Shown: one piece after another, positions 23,309 through 35,545 of the stretch
Position numbering within the stretch: the first letter of the stretch is position 1
Layout of the letters: every line of letters starts with the position of its first letter
Source of the DNA: Strongylocentrotus droebachiensis
Lineage: Eukaryota; Echinodermata; Echinoidea; Camarodonta; Strongylocentrotidae
Length of the DNA: 64,000 nucleotides
NCBI GenBank assembly: GCA_035222895.1
Contig: JAVYIG010000321.1
Span: 62,001 to 126,000, forward strand
Reading direction: 5' to 3'
Made by a program: the position numbers and the translations under genes
Notes under the pieces: model-generated
What the model was told of the DNA's origin: nothing
The model's input: the letters and a program-made list of their open reading frames with translations, nothing else
The model's database searches: none

Positions 23309-23853
23309 TAATATGTATTGTTGATATAGTGGAAACCAATTACAACAGTTCTGTAGGAATGCCATTAATTAGTGGCTTTCCTGTTTTACTTTCAAAGAGA
23401 AAACTACATTAATGCTATACAGTAGGCTTGCGGGTGCACCATGTGAGAGAGAGGAAGGATTGAGGAGTTAATGCTGCATGTAATATGCATCATTTCCTAT
23501 TATACTTCATTAAAAACTGTCCATTCTAGGGGATCATGTAAGATATACTGAATCTAATATATTTAATCTACTGAAATGTAAACCAAATACCAGGCACTGA
23601 TACTGAGCTTTGGAATTGTACATGTACATATACATGTACATGTATCTGTATTCTTATTAGGTTAGATATCCTCAAGTTTTTTCTGTTACTATACATATTC
23701 TGTTTAATACAGAAGTGTTAATTGTTGAGGTTCTGTGAACAATGAAATTTCATTTTTTGTTGTTACTCGTGCTAAAGACAATTTACAGGAAATCCTGAAG
23801 TGCAAGTATTAATTGGTTATTTTTTTGCTTCATTCGCCCGTATTTGACCGTAG
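23309..23853. other. intron remainder
   Basis: Intron between the two best exons. AT-rich, with a TACATGTACATGTA-type run near 23,620-23,645 and no other feature. Confidence 0.6.
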
Positions 23854-24052
23854 GAATGAGGAGATGCGTCGCAGCCATGTCCAGCAGCGCCAGGAGTACA
23901 TGAAGCGACGAGACCCACAGTGCTACGTAAGGAACGAGGACGATGAGGAAGGAGAAGACGAAGACAAAGGACTCATGTCTGAGCCAGAGCAGAAGATGGG
24001 GGCGCCAGACTTCACAAACAGGCCGCCAACCAAGGAGCCAGAGACCATGCGG
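23854..24052 (+). CDS. second exon of the same gene, charged helical segment
   Basis: The acceptor TTTGACCGTAG| and donor CGG|GTGAGTAA bracket 199 nt. The first G completes the Arg codon split at 23,107, and 66 codons follow in frame. The translation starts NEEMRRSHVQQRQEYMKRRD, continuing the Arg/Glu-rich helix from the previous exon. It then becomes acidic (EDDEEGEDEDKG-like, about residues 1,074-1,086) and ends in a Pro/Thr-rich stretch. The exact phase match and continuity of composition make this exon convincing. It leaves in phase 0. Confidence 0.9.
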
Positions 24053-26261
24053 GTGAGTAACCACAAACAAATATCATACTGTAACCAGAAAGCCAGTTTA
24101 GTGGCGAGCAACTTTCGCAAAATGGAAAATCCTTTTTTTTTTCCATTGATTTTGTTCTCTAAAACTTTGGCAAATCTTGATCTCTAGCAAAATTCATGAA
24201 AGTTTCAGGTTATAATATATGGGATTCCGTAGTGTAATGGTTATCTGGCATTTGCTTTTGCTACAGTTGCTCCAGCTTTTGTTGTGTCAAAACTACAGCG
24301 GTAGTGTTAGGGTTGCTATTGGGTTTTAGATTAGGGTTAGGTTAAGTATAGTGTTGGGTTCAGGGTTGAAGTTAGGATTTTGGTTAGTATAGAAATTATT
24401 GCAGGGCACTTGTTGGAGGAGCATGTGTCATACAACCAGTCATACCCAAACAAAGTCCATGTGTTACATGAAAATGTGACTTGGGTCTCCATATTAGTTT
24501 CATACCCAAATGAAATCTAGGGCCCTCTATTATAAAGATTGATTCAAATTAATTGCATCTTGAAATTAATCTCAACTTCGAGCTGTCCCTTATTAAAGTA
24601 AACAGGTGCGACTGATTTGGATCGATCGCCACTCTTTACAATACAGGGAACCATTTTTTACAGGAATATATTGTGTGGGTCTTTATATTCATACCCTCTG
24701 ATTCATTGTTCATCACCAGTGCGGTGTGATAAATATTTTCCCATTTGGTCACTGCTGTACAATGTATTGACCAGAAACTCTTGTGATACAAACGTCACAA
24801 TTATTTTATAAACGACCATTTACGTTGAAAGAAACTTCTGCGAATTGCAAGAATTCAAATCTCTTGAAGACATGAATCTGTCAAGGCTCATGCATGTTAA
24901 ATTTCTGGTTTACATCTTATTTGATGGGCATTTACAACTTATTTTATTGTTGTCTTATTGTTCTGATTACATATTACATATTTTACTGCATTTGAAATTG
25001 GGAACTCAATGTCATGAAAGGTTTCCTAATGTTTTACAGTTTGGAAGAAATGTGTTTAATGACTCCCAGATATTGTACATGTAGGTCCTTTGTTGTATGC
25101 AATGACTCTTTTCCATCCTGCCTGCCTTTCAAGTACATTAACGCCAAAAAAGAAAAAAAGAAAAACGAGCACTGCAGTTTTCCTTGTCATGTGTGAACAA
25201 CCCATAAGTCACCATTTGTTGGGACACTATCCCACTGTTATGATATTGCCACCTTCTGTGAATTTAACATGTGTTTGGCTTTCACGATTGGGGAGCTCTC
25301 AATATGAAATTCATGGAATCCTGACCTTGAGCCTGCAGTATATGAAACCTATCACTGTATAATTTCCTGGCTTGTACATTGTATCACACACAAAGCTGAA
25401 ATGCCATCTTTTCATATGATATGAATAATTGATTAGGCAATGATTCTAAAAGCATTTATTTTGCAATAATATAATTTCAAGGGTATTTTGTTTCTAGATA
25501 CATGTGAGAGTTTGCATAGCCATCAACATGAGCTATAATTCATCACGTGATCCATTATCTGTTATACTCTGTTATATTTTTTTTGCAATGAAAAGGATCA
25601 ATACAGCATGGAATAAAAAAAAAGATAATAATAATTTGTCTAAACATCCATGGTGGAGAGGGGGGGGGGGGGAGAGGGGGGGGGGGGCTGGGGGAAGCAC
25701 CCCTACATCAGCTGTTAGGTGGCCAAATCAACCTTTTTCCTTTTCAAAAGATTCATTAAAAAAATTCCTCCCTGAAAGAAATGAAAATGGCATCATAAAT
25801 ATCCAATCATTTTTTTTTAAATCCATACAAAATGCGGAATTGCATAGAAACATGTACAAATTAACCCCCGCAACCGCAACAAAAACTTTGCTTTACAATT
25901 TTCTCATTAATTTTTAATGAAAGAGCAAACATTTCACTTGACCGTACTTACCAGTAAAATATTTTATCAATTGTATATCCAGACATTTAATATCTCTGAT
26001 TTCTCCGATTAATACATAAGCACCATTTCATATATCTTATCCTGCTGTATATGATTATGTATGATCATTCAGCTATTATGAAACTGAACTGTAGGCTTCT
26101 TTTTAATGCCGAATTGACAGGGTTGATAGAAATTGCAAGTCATTTCCCACACGTCACCCTCAGATTATCTCGAGTTGACGTATGATCAGAAGTAGGGAAT
26201 TGTAGGTGTCGTCAAAACAAATATTTATAATCTCTGTACTATTTTTCTTTCCTTCTCAAAG
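24053..26261. other. intron with low-complexity GGTTAG-like and poly-G tracts
   Basis: At 24,300-24,390 there is degenerate GTTAGGGTTAG-like sequence (imperfect, not a telomere). At 25,659-25,687 there are two long G runs separated by AGA. No exon is supported within the intron. Confidence 0.5.
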
Positions 26262-26301
26262 GCTCCTGATTTGCCTCCCACGACGGGAAAAATAAGAGAA
26301 G
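26262..26301 (+). CDS. probable 40-nt third exon
   Basis: The acceptor TTTCCTTCTCAAAG| with a good pyrimidine tract and the donor GAAG|GTAAGA bracket 40 nt. Entering in phase 0, as required by the exon ending at 24,052, it reads APDLPPTTGKIRE plus one base, continuing the Pro/Thr-rich composition. Phase compatibility and both splice consensus sites support it. Its small size keeps confidence moderate. Confidence 0.6.
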
Positions 26302-28716
26302 GTAAGAAATCAATTCTTGATAATTCCAATATTACTCCCATGATGCTTCTATTATCAACATGAAAAATATGAACTTTACTGTTTGTTGTCTGAAAAGCAC
26401 CCTATTTGAGCATTAAATAATTCATTTTGTAATTCAGTTTGCTTTGATAACCCTCTGAATTTTCTAATTGACATGCATGTATTTGTGCGCTCTATTTTAG
26501 TTCCGCTGACTTTTAATATCTTTCTCCAAGAAAATAAATTGAATATGATTTCATTATTGCTGTTCTAGTGTATCACGTTCATCAACAAAAGATCCAATGT
26601 TTGTTTGTTTTCACATATGACAAGAGCAGACAAAATACATGCTATTTCCTTGTCGATGAGAATTTGTGAACAATTTCCACAATATATTAGTTACATGTAA
26701 AGCTAGTATAGTGTGTTTCAATAGGTGTGTTCTAAATATGTTCCTGGAAAATGTTGAAATTCGAAGAAGGAAAGAAGGAAATAATTTGTATGAATTTTGT
26801 TGGCGAGTGTGCGAGAAATTATTATTGTTTCGGTCAGATTTTGGCCACTTAAATGTCATTAGTGGCAATTCTTGATTTTCAAACCTACTTTACAATTTCA
26901 GTTTGCATCACCAATTTATACATTTTAGAGACCTGAACCAAAAAGAATTTTGAATCACTGAAAGATAAACAAAATTGCATATGTCAGTACTCAGTAGTTC
27001 ATCAGTCACCCTCAATTTTGCACGACTTAAAATCTTAAAATTCTTGGCCTAAGTATACAAAATTTCAAAAAATGTCTTGAATGAAGAATTGTGGGAATAC
27101 CCGGTATTCAACCAACTGGACATGTCAAATAGTATTACACATAATACCCTAATCTGCATTTTAGGAATTAATTTATAACAACTGATTAAATGTGAAATAA
27201 TAGTATTTGTCTTCATGCCTATTAAACAAATGCTAGTGTTGCAGTGCTTGTGTGATAGAGTAGCCCCTCTGAATAGCACTGCATCTTGTATTTCAATAGT
27301 CACACTCTCTCTGGACCCAGCCTTTAGTGAATTCCCAACCTTTCCCTTTTTCCACAAATCCCAAACCCCATTCCCTCATTAAAATAACTTTAAATTAACT
27401 GTAAAAATATTCACACATAGAAAGACGCATGTACATGTATTCACTAAACTATCAATACATCCAGTACATTAGGAATATCAATGAAGTACGAATGGGACAA
27501 GATTTATCATATAATGTAACAATTTAAATTTAAGCTAGCAAACAACATATTTTCATATTGATCTATTAATTACTGATAGAGATAATTGATTTGTGGAATT
27601 AAATTATATAATTTGATTTCATTCATAACTTTTCGTCCAACTATTTTTAATATATTCATGGAAAAAAATATGTTTCCAAATTACCTAATGAAGCTGCTGT
27701 CACTGACAGTATGGTATCCTCGAACCTATTGACAATCAGTGTAAGGTTTTGGTCACTAGAGGGAGCTATGACATTACCACTGACAGAACCATCTACCAGT
27801 ATGCACAGAGTTCATCCAACTTGGTTTCAGTTGGTCACTACTTGGCATGTATTCTTTTGTTTTGTGCTTGCCCCATGAAGCAATGTTTGCCATATTGTGC
27901 CTAACTCGAATCGCGTTGGCCCAACTCTGTATATAGTTGCCTTCGACCATGTGAATCATACATTACTCCCAACACTTCATAATTACCAGTCTCAATTTAG
28001 TCCCAAAAGTTGAAAGCAGTTGAACACACGGTACTGCATGACAAACTTTGACATTTCGTCTGCAGTGATTGTTTGCATGTTTTGTATATCATTGCTCATT
28101 TTCAATTCCTTTTTCAAACATGTTCTCATATTAACCATGTTATGTTACACAAGTCGCAACATGATTATTTTGTAAGTAGTTTATAGCCTACATGGATGAA
28201 AAGAATTTACAACCACTGAACAGTTGGAAAAAAAATTGAATGTATGATATGATCTAGTACCAAAAAATCTCTATGAAGGAAAAAGAAATTACGTTAATAT
28301 ATTAAGACAATTAAACAACAAATTTTGATAAAAGAAAAATTCTGTACAAAGTAAATAAAATATAATAATATGTACTTCATCCAATTCTATATGTACATGT
28401 ACACATGTACATGTTGACAACTGAAATCTTCTACAATTTTAATCATCATCAATTTGTTCACTTGTAAAAATTATTCTCTCTTTCACACTTCAATTTATAT
28501 TAATTTTAAACAAATGGTGTATTGCTCCAGCTTAATGAATTATTCAGATTTTTATTTAATATAAATACTTTTGAGTGTAAATTACTTTCAAAATGCTTGA
28601 CTGTCAGTCTTAGCTGAATGCACAATGTACACTTAACCATGAAGTTACTCCACATGTTTTTATACATCTGAATTCAACTTGATCTTTCTTATAACGTTTC
28701 CTGACATTTTTGAAAG
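26302..28716. other. presumed intron, nothing recognised
   Basis: AT-rich, with no convincing exon, RNA gene or repeat. Confidence 0.45.
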
Positions 28717-28809
28717 TTTGCCCGCCAGCCCAGAAGTATGAATGGTGCACCGCCCTGGCTGGGGCTAGAGAAACTTTCCCATTTCCATCCATATTATCCC
28801 CCTCTGAAG
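28717..28809 (+). CDS. candidate 93-nt exon, frame uncertain
   Basis: A pyrimidine-rich stretch ending TTTTTGAAAG| is followed by 93 nt that are GC-richer than the flanks and end at GAAG|GTACAG. Two frames are open. Entering in phase 1, as required by the 40-nt exon, gives a segment containing QKYEWCTALAGARE. Entering in phase 0 gives one containing NGAPPWLGLEKLSHFHPYYP. The length is a multiple of three, so it preserves phase either way. Without transcript data I cannot choose a frame or exclude chance. Confidence 0.3.
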
Positions 28810-31800
28810 GTACAGTGAAATGCACCACTTCAGTTCTTTCTTACCTGTATATATCTCTATATCTTTTACTTTATACACCCATGTTAAGTATCACTGAATA
28901 ACTAAATCACATTGGCACGACTCCTTTACCATACTTGTTTATGTTTCAGAAAGAAATACATAGCTATTCTTAACCCAGATATGTAGTACACGATTGACAT
29001 TTTCGGGTAGAATTGCTGCTCGTACATGGGAAGGGTTAAGAACTGTTTTCTTTGATTTGGAAGTCTTGTATCAAACATTTTGGATTGATTGTACGTGTAC
29101 AAACTCAGAAATTTTTCTCAAAGTGCAATTATGTTTTGTAATCGTTATATGATTGATAACTTGCAGAAACTTTGTGTAAACATCAGATAATAGTTTGGGC
29201 AGACCCATTATGTTATGATTAGATTAATTGCCCCTATATTTTACTGATGTCAAAATAAAGATCATCTGTTTATTTCATGAGTTATAAACATAGGTTTCCT
29301 TTTTACAAATGTAGCTGTATATAAGCACATTATTTCTTTCCCTCTCTCATATTAATGTTTCCAGAAGTTACCGGTATGTATTTTTTGTAAGATGTGAAAT
29401 CTGTCTTCTTAGCTCTTGCTTTAGAGATATCTGTCCTGGATAGGTGTTTTTTATTTTTTATTTTAATTTTAATTTTTTAATGCTTTTCATGTATTCATAG
29501 AGTGTAAATTTGTCAAATATAAAGAGAGTTGTGTCAATGTGATTTGGTTATTTTATCTTACAAGTCGTCAAACACCTTTTTTTTTACACATTTCCTTACA
29601 CAGCTGTCACAACACAATATATTCCAGTCCTACTCTCTACACCTCAACTTTTATTGCCAGAATGGCATTATCCGTTCACTTTAGTTTCTTGTCCATTTTA
29701 AAGAAGAAGTTCTGCTTGTAATTTAATTTTTATTTTATCCCGGCACATTGATAATACTTCTGTCCTGGACATGTAATGTCTCCAATCAATTAGATGATTT
29801 TGTCACAAATCTACATCAAAAGTGTTTTTAACGTATCTGTAATTACTTTCCTCTTTGTTAGTATCCCTTAAATTCAGGTGAAATTGTTCAAAATTTCATA
29901 AACGAACTTGAAAGGAAATCATTATTTAATTGATTGGCTTAGGAATTTCTTCAGAATTCTGATATCATATACAGAAATAGTGCAGTGCTATTTTACAGAA
30001 GACACGCATGAAAAAGGACAAAAATAAAACTCCAACCACCTACCTAAACCTCAATATGTCAAACAGTTGTGTATGTTATGCTGCCCTCTTCAGTTCTGTC
30101 CAATGTTAGCATTACTCTCTACACGCAATCTTTCTGCACTCCAAACAGTCTGTGCACATATATAACGTCACACTTGGTTTATCACTCTACATCATATACA
30201 ATATTACACATTTTAATGAGATGTGATTGAAAAAGCTTGTATGTTATGCTATACACCTGCAGTGAGAAACAAAACAAGCTCACATTTTCATTTTAGGTTT
30301 TATTAAGTTCAAATGCAAATTGATAAAAATCTTGTATTTATTACATGTGTAGATGCAGTCCTAAAAAAAAATGATGTAGAGAAGAGTCGTTGGTTTATGA
30401 TAGGAACATTTGGTCAAAAATTGAAAGTACATGGAATGATGTTGTTTCTCAGCAGTCATTATATGTATACATGTAATGTTAAAAAGATATTCCACTATCC
30501 ACTAAAGTATACTGATGTGAAGTAACACTTTTGTATTTGTCAATTATTTTTCTTTAGTTTCATCATAAAGAAATTATGATTTTTTTCTTCTCATTGTCGT
30601 TCCTTAGTCTTGGTTCATAGGTCACTTTTACTTGATGTATGAGAGTGAATGTGTATTAGCTGCATGCATGCATGCACAAGTACCCAACACCCTCCCCTTT
30701 TATTTCCAACTCTTTAGTGACCAATTTATGACGTGATTCCGAAAAGTAATGGCTTTAGAACCCCCCAGTATAAATCACACTTAGACTTTGGAACTGTGAT
30801 TGAATTTGAAGCACCATAAAAAGCACTACCGGTAGACTTGCATGCTTCACTCCACACAGGCAACCGCCTACCTGCAAATGTCACCCAGAAAGAAATATGA
30901 TAGAGTAAATAATGGTTTGTTACACGTATACAGCTGCAGAGATTAATTCCGTGCCAGCTGTTCAGTTTCACACAGCGCTTTTTTAGTATACATCCATCCA
31001 TCCACAGCTAATAATAATATGCTGTACTTAGCGGGCGAGGAATAGAAAAGAAATACAGGGCCATAGACACCATGTGATGTATGCTGCCTTGTTTTAACAA
31101 TGCCGCACACTGCTGGCACCTGATAACAATGAAATTGAAATTGTCTTGTGTGCTATCCGTCCGTCCGTCTGTGCAATACATGTTGACATCACATTGAGAT
31201 AAGGCCTAGCTGTCATGGAATATAGGACTAAAACCGACTGCCATATTTGCTTCCCGTGCTGCAGTAACGTCATGCATTGGATATGTTACAAACTCTCATG
31301 CATTAATTAACCATCTCATCATCTTTTTGATTTATTTATTTATCCGTTGACGAGCGAAGAACAGTCGTATTAATTTTGTCTGTGGTTCGTCTTTAACTGC
31401 TTACATTTCTTGTGCATATTTTACCCCCAATCTTGCCCCGTTCGTTTGCCATGTAAATGCCTGCGTGCATGGACTTACGTTCTATAATTGGTGAGTAACA
31501 AGACAAAGTTTGATTTCTAACCTTTTCAGTTTTGCAGAGAGCTATCTGTGTGCTTTGTAATCTTCTCTTTCATTTCCTTCATTTTTTCTCATTATCACGA
31601 TGTATTCAACCAGAACATTTAGTATGTTGCTAATACATTATAAAGCACTGCCTCTCATTGGTTTGGGCTTTTCTATCTTTTACCATTTTATGTTTCTGTT
31701 TTGAAATGTTCGTTGTTATGTATCGACTCACAAAGCTTGCTCAGTGAGTGTATTTGTATGTTTTTCTTGTAGCATAGAGAGATACATATATATCACGCAT

Positions 31801-32704
31801 ATCATTACATGGTAGAACTTTCACCATTATGCAGCTTTTGTATACAAATTAGTGCAGACACGATTAAAGCTGTCACACACACACAATTACACTGTCAAAA
31901 TCCCTTGCAAATCTCTGTACTTGTAATTTTCTTTTGTGATACAATATGAAATATATTAATTCATATACTAATTAGTCATTTTTGCATCAGGTCAGTTAAG
32001 TACCTGTTAGGAAATGAATTAAATCCCGATCCGATTACTGATTTCAACATGTATTGAATTTATATCATGAACACAATGCAATATTCAAGCCTTGAAATAT
32101 TTGAATATTCATATAAGGAATAAAATTGTTCTCTTCTCATTCTCATTCTGATTTTTTATATTTTTAATCTGCCATATGGTACATCTCTGTCTAATTTTAC
32201 ATATAAAAATCAGGATATTAAACAAACACACCAAGTTTTACCCAATATATATTTCTCCATCCGTCACTGTACACTTCTAACCAACTACCTCACCACCATT
32301 TCACTATCTTTATTCAACACCGCCCTCTTGTGCCAAATCCTATATAGGCTCCAAGAGTTGATGGTGATCTGGTAGTAGTTTGATACACATGTTTAGGGAT
32401 GACAGATAGACGAACACATGCCGACATCCTAACGCACAGCTTCATTGATCTTATGTGACTCTTGATAGTTTGACTGACGCTCGACCATGACTCATTACCA
32501 TCCCACTTGCTATAATCTTAAAACCACCTTTTGAAAACTCGCTTTCCAATCATCTTTTACATCTTGAGCAGGTTTTAAAAGAGTCATATATATACACTCA
32601 ATGCAGATATTTGTATATGTCGACCCATCTGGCTAGCACTTGGCGCTATATACCTTGGGATATATATATATAGTTTGGATTTACTAACATTGTGTGTGAT
32701 GTAG
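28810..32704. other. presumed intron, nothing recognised
   Basis: About 3.9 kb of AT-rich DNA. A strong-looking donor at about 31,490 (TTG|GTGAGTAAC) has no matching acceptor. A short CCGTCCGTCCGTC run lies near 31,150. Confidence 0.45.
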
Positions 32705-32808
32705 AAAGGTAGTGAATGTGGCGAATAGCCCAACTGCATTGTGGGATATGATCAAGTTCGTTGGACCAACTATCAGCGTGGATTATGACTTCAAGTTTAC
32801 CATTGACA
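32705..32808 (+). CDS. candidate ~100-nt exon with alternative acceptors
   Basis: A branch-point-like TTACTAAC and TGTGTGTGATGTAG precede a 103-nt open frame reading ALWDMIKFVGPTISVDYDFK near its middle. It ends at a strong donor ACA|GTAAGTA. AG dinucleotides at 32,704, 32,708 and 32,712 would give entry phases 2, 0 and 1. The last fits a chain from 26,301 through 28,809 in phase 1. The peptide looks like globular protein, unlike the low-complexity upstream exons. It may belong to the same gene or another. It leaves in phase 1, and I cannot find a convincing next exon. Confidence 0.4.
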
Positions 32809-33576
32809 GTAAGTACAACTTTCCTTGTTTTCCTAGTGTGTGTACCGGTATGATACAGTGATGATGCTGATAGTGATGGTGATGGATAATAGTGATATAT
32901 GAGGTGTAACGTCATTTTCTGTGTGTATATGGAAAATCTCCTCAAATGATTATGGTAAGACACATCTTAAACATGTTTTTATCAGGAGTGATGATATTCT
33001 GTGCATTGATACATATATCTTTAAAGTCTTGATAGAATCTAACTACGGAGGTGTACATTTCATTGTGTTTGCCTAACTTGGCAAACACATTTTGTTCATG
33101 TAGACTCCTGAGTATGTACATGTATAGTGATTTAATCATACATATATTTCAAAAATTTGCAAGAAAAAAAAGTCCTCTTAAATACTTAAATGTATATCTG
33201 ACAAGAATTAATGAGTGCATAATCAATTTCAGGAGATTCTTTTCTGCATTGGTTTAAGCTTTATTCAGTCACTCTTTATTATGCATTTAATTTATAACGG
33301 GTTACAATATTCCATAATGAAATGTCAGAGTATTGTTACATAAAAACCGTTGAAAGTTATTTCATTAGACAAATTTTTGATTTATTGGACTTGAAATGAC
33401 TTGATTATAACGTTTATGATGTTGACTTTTCCCTCATGATCTTTTCATGAGTATGTTTCACATTAAACATGGTTTATGGTACTATTACGGCAGAGGTAAT
33501 TGAGGACTGAAGCCATTATAAATACCTTTTCTATGAAATTGAACCATCTGGTAAAAAAAAAGGGAGATAAAAGATT
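32809..33576. other. non-coding stretch, nothing recognised
   Basis: AT-rich. A short GATGATGCTGATAGTGATGG run lies near 32,862. No supported exon. Confidence 0.45.
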
Positions 33577-33577
33577 A

Positions 33578-33793
33578 TGATGCCTTAATGTGTTGTGAAG
33601 TGCAGGAAGATTTGGTTATATAATCTAAAATCACCTCGTTGTGTCATAGGGCCTCTCGTACCCCAAACGAGAATCATACCACTAGACCGAGAGGCCCTGG
33701 GTTCAGCTCCTTGAGAGGCCCCCATACATCGCAACAAGGTGATTTAATATTACATAATCAAAGCTTCCTGCACTTCACAACACAACGGCATCA
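33578..33793. mobile_element. 216-bp foldback element with a tRNA-Pro-like core
   Basis: The ends form a TIR of about 70 bp: TGTTGTGAAGTGCAGGAAG near 33,591 mirrors CTTCCTGCACTTCACAACA near 33,764-33,782. The inverted match continues inward to the core at 33,649-33,721 (73 nt). On the minus strand the core contains GGTCTAGTGGTATGATTCTCG, the classic D-arm and anticodon 5' half of tRNA-Pro. On the plus strand it contains GGTTCAGCTCC, a B-box/T-arm sequence, and the outer GGGCCTC/GAGGCCC would form an acceptor stem. The reversed segment is bounded by the 10-bp inverted repeat GGGCCTCTCG / CGAGAGGCCC. It is not a functional tRNA as it stands. Confidence 0.82.
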
Positions 33794-35390
33794 ACAGTAT
33801 TAAAACAAACAAAATAATAAAGTACATGTCACTATGACCGTTGTGGGTTTGTAATACAAATTCCCTTCACCTCCTCATGCTGCTCATGCACATAATTAAC
33901 ATAAATTAATATGTATAAGGGTCGTACAGCATGTACATTCAATTTATTTTAACCTGTTTAACACATTGCAATAATATGAACCTGGAGTCCCCCCCCCCCC
34001 CAAGTTCCTTGATGGGAAAAGCATATTTTACAGAAGAATATTCCTGATAAAAAAGAACTAGTTATGTTATGGAATAATTGAACTATCATCCACCTCATCT
34101 AGATGTACGCGCATCTTGATGCAAACGCTTGTAGAAAGATATTAGTCTATATCTTCATATACATGAGAAGCCGGCCGACCTTGATGGAGCCGCCTTTTGT
34201 GGGGGAAGAGCCGCTCAATAGTTCGGTGGATCACTTGCGGTTAACGTGATGGATTTGTTTGTACGGAAGCCCCTTTCATGCTGTCATAGCTAGCCAGATA
34301 TTATTCAGTCGTATTACTCAGCGAAGAGAGAGAACCCAAGTCCTTTTCATTAGTCTGCTTCTTGTATTCACTCCCCTACTCATTTCTTCTCTTACCCTGC
34401 TTAACGTAGTTTGATATCTACGTCTGTATTTTAGTCCTCAACGGTTTTTAAGGTCATATTTTTGCGATCTTTGTGTTCTGAAAGATCAGGATATTTGAAA
34501 TCGTGTGCAGAATAGGAAACGATTAACAGCAAACATCGTTTTGATTTTTTTCTTATTTATTTTAAGGTACCATGCTTTTAAAAATAGATGTATTAAAATC
34601 ACCACAAAAGATTATGGGAAGCATGATAATGTGGGTGGAAAAACCTCATGGAAGTCTTTAGAATGGCTCGTGGACTTAATTGAAAAAATAAGATTATCCT
34701 CCGATTTCTTTGAAACCAATGGTAAACACTGATTTTCCAAAAATGTGTGGGATCTTATATGGTACAATATTGATGAGTGAAGTGATCATTGCATTCATAG
34801 TCATCATTCTGACAGGTTTTTCCTCTTTGAATGACAAGTGAACGCAGCCATCGTCTTGTTTTTGTTATTCTCCATTTTATGTATTTGTTGATGATTTATT
34901 CATCATTTCTTTTGTTTCTGTTAAAAAAAAAAATGCTCTGCATTTCATGCAGAAATTTTCCTTCAGTGGCTTTTTCTTCAGTGGCTTTTTCTTTATAAGA
35001 TGCCATCAGCAGCTCCTCCATGCCCTTATACTGCTCCTATTGCATGTAATCAAATTTCACCAGCCTGATAGACCCATTATTGCAACTGCGCTGCTCCAGT
35101 AATTTCTTCTTCAGGGCTAAGTGATTTCATTTTGAGCCCATCTTATTTTGTCCCTTTCCCCTAAATTCTGGCTCCTTTCTAAACGCCCTAGCAAGGCTGT
35201 CAATTTGGTATGCTCTGAAAGGAGTGCATTGCCTTTGGCGGGAAATCTTTAATTAATTTTCATGTGAGAGACCTACAATTTGGCATTGTCACACTGGAAT
35301 GTAAACAATTATTCATTCCCACCACAGCGTATTGAATTTGCATTGAAAAGGATGAAATAGATTTGAAGCAGAAATAAATTGGGACGCTGA
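33794..35390. other. non-coding stretch; short C run and one GC-richer patch
   Basis: A poly-C run sits near 33,990-34,003. A moderately GC-rich patch at about 34,165-34,290 stands out from AT-rich surroundings without being a gene I can identify. Confidence 0.4.
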
Positions 35391-35545
35391 GAGAGAGAGA
35401 GAGAGAGAGAGAGACATACAGAGAGAGAGAGAGAAGGGGGAGGGGCAAGGCTGAATAAAAATACAGATAGAGGGAGATGGAGGGATAGAAATAGAAGAGA
35501 AGGACCAAAGAGGAGAGATGAAAAGAGAGAGAGAGAGAGAGAGAA
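35388..35545 (+). repeat. GA-rich microsatellite
   Basis: Three GA blocks (about 35,389-35,414, 35,420-35,434 and 35,524-35,543), separated by GA-biased sequence. Confidence 0.9.

Noticed and set aside
24300-24390. Interstitial telomere-like GGTTAG repeats
   Set aside because: The repeats are irregular and sparse; they look like degenerate low-complexity sequence and not a telomere relic.
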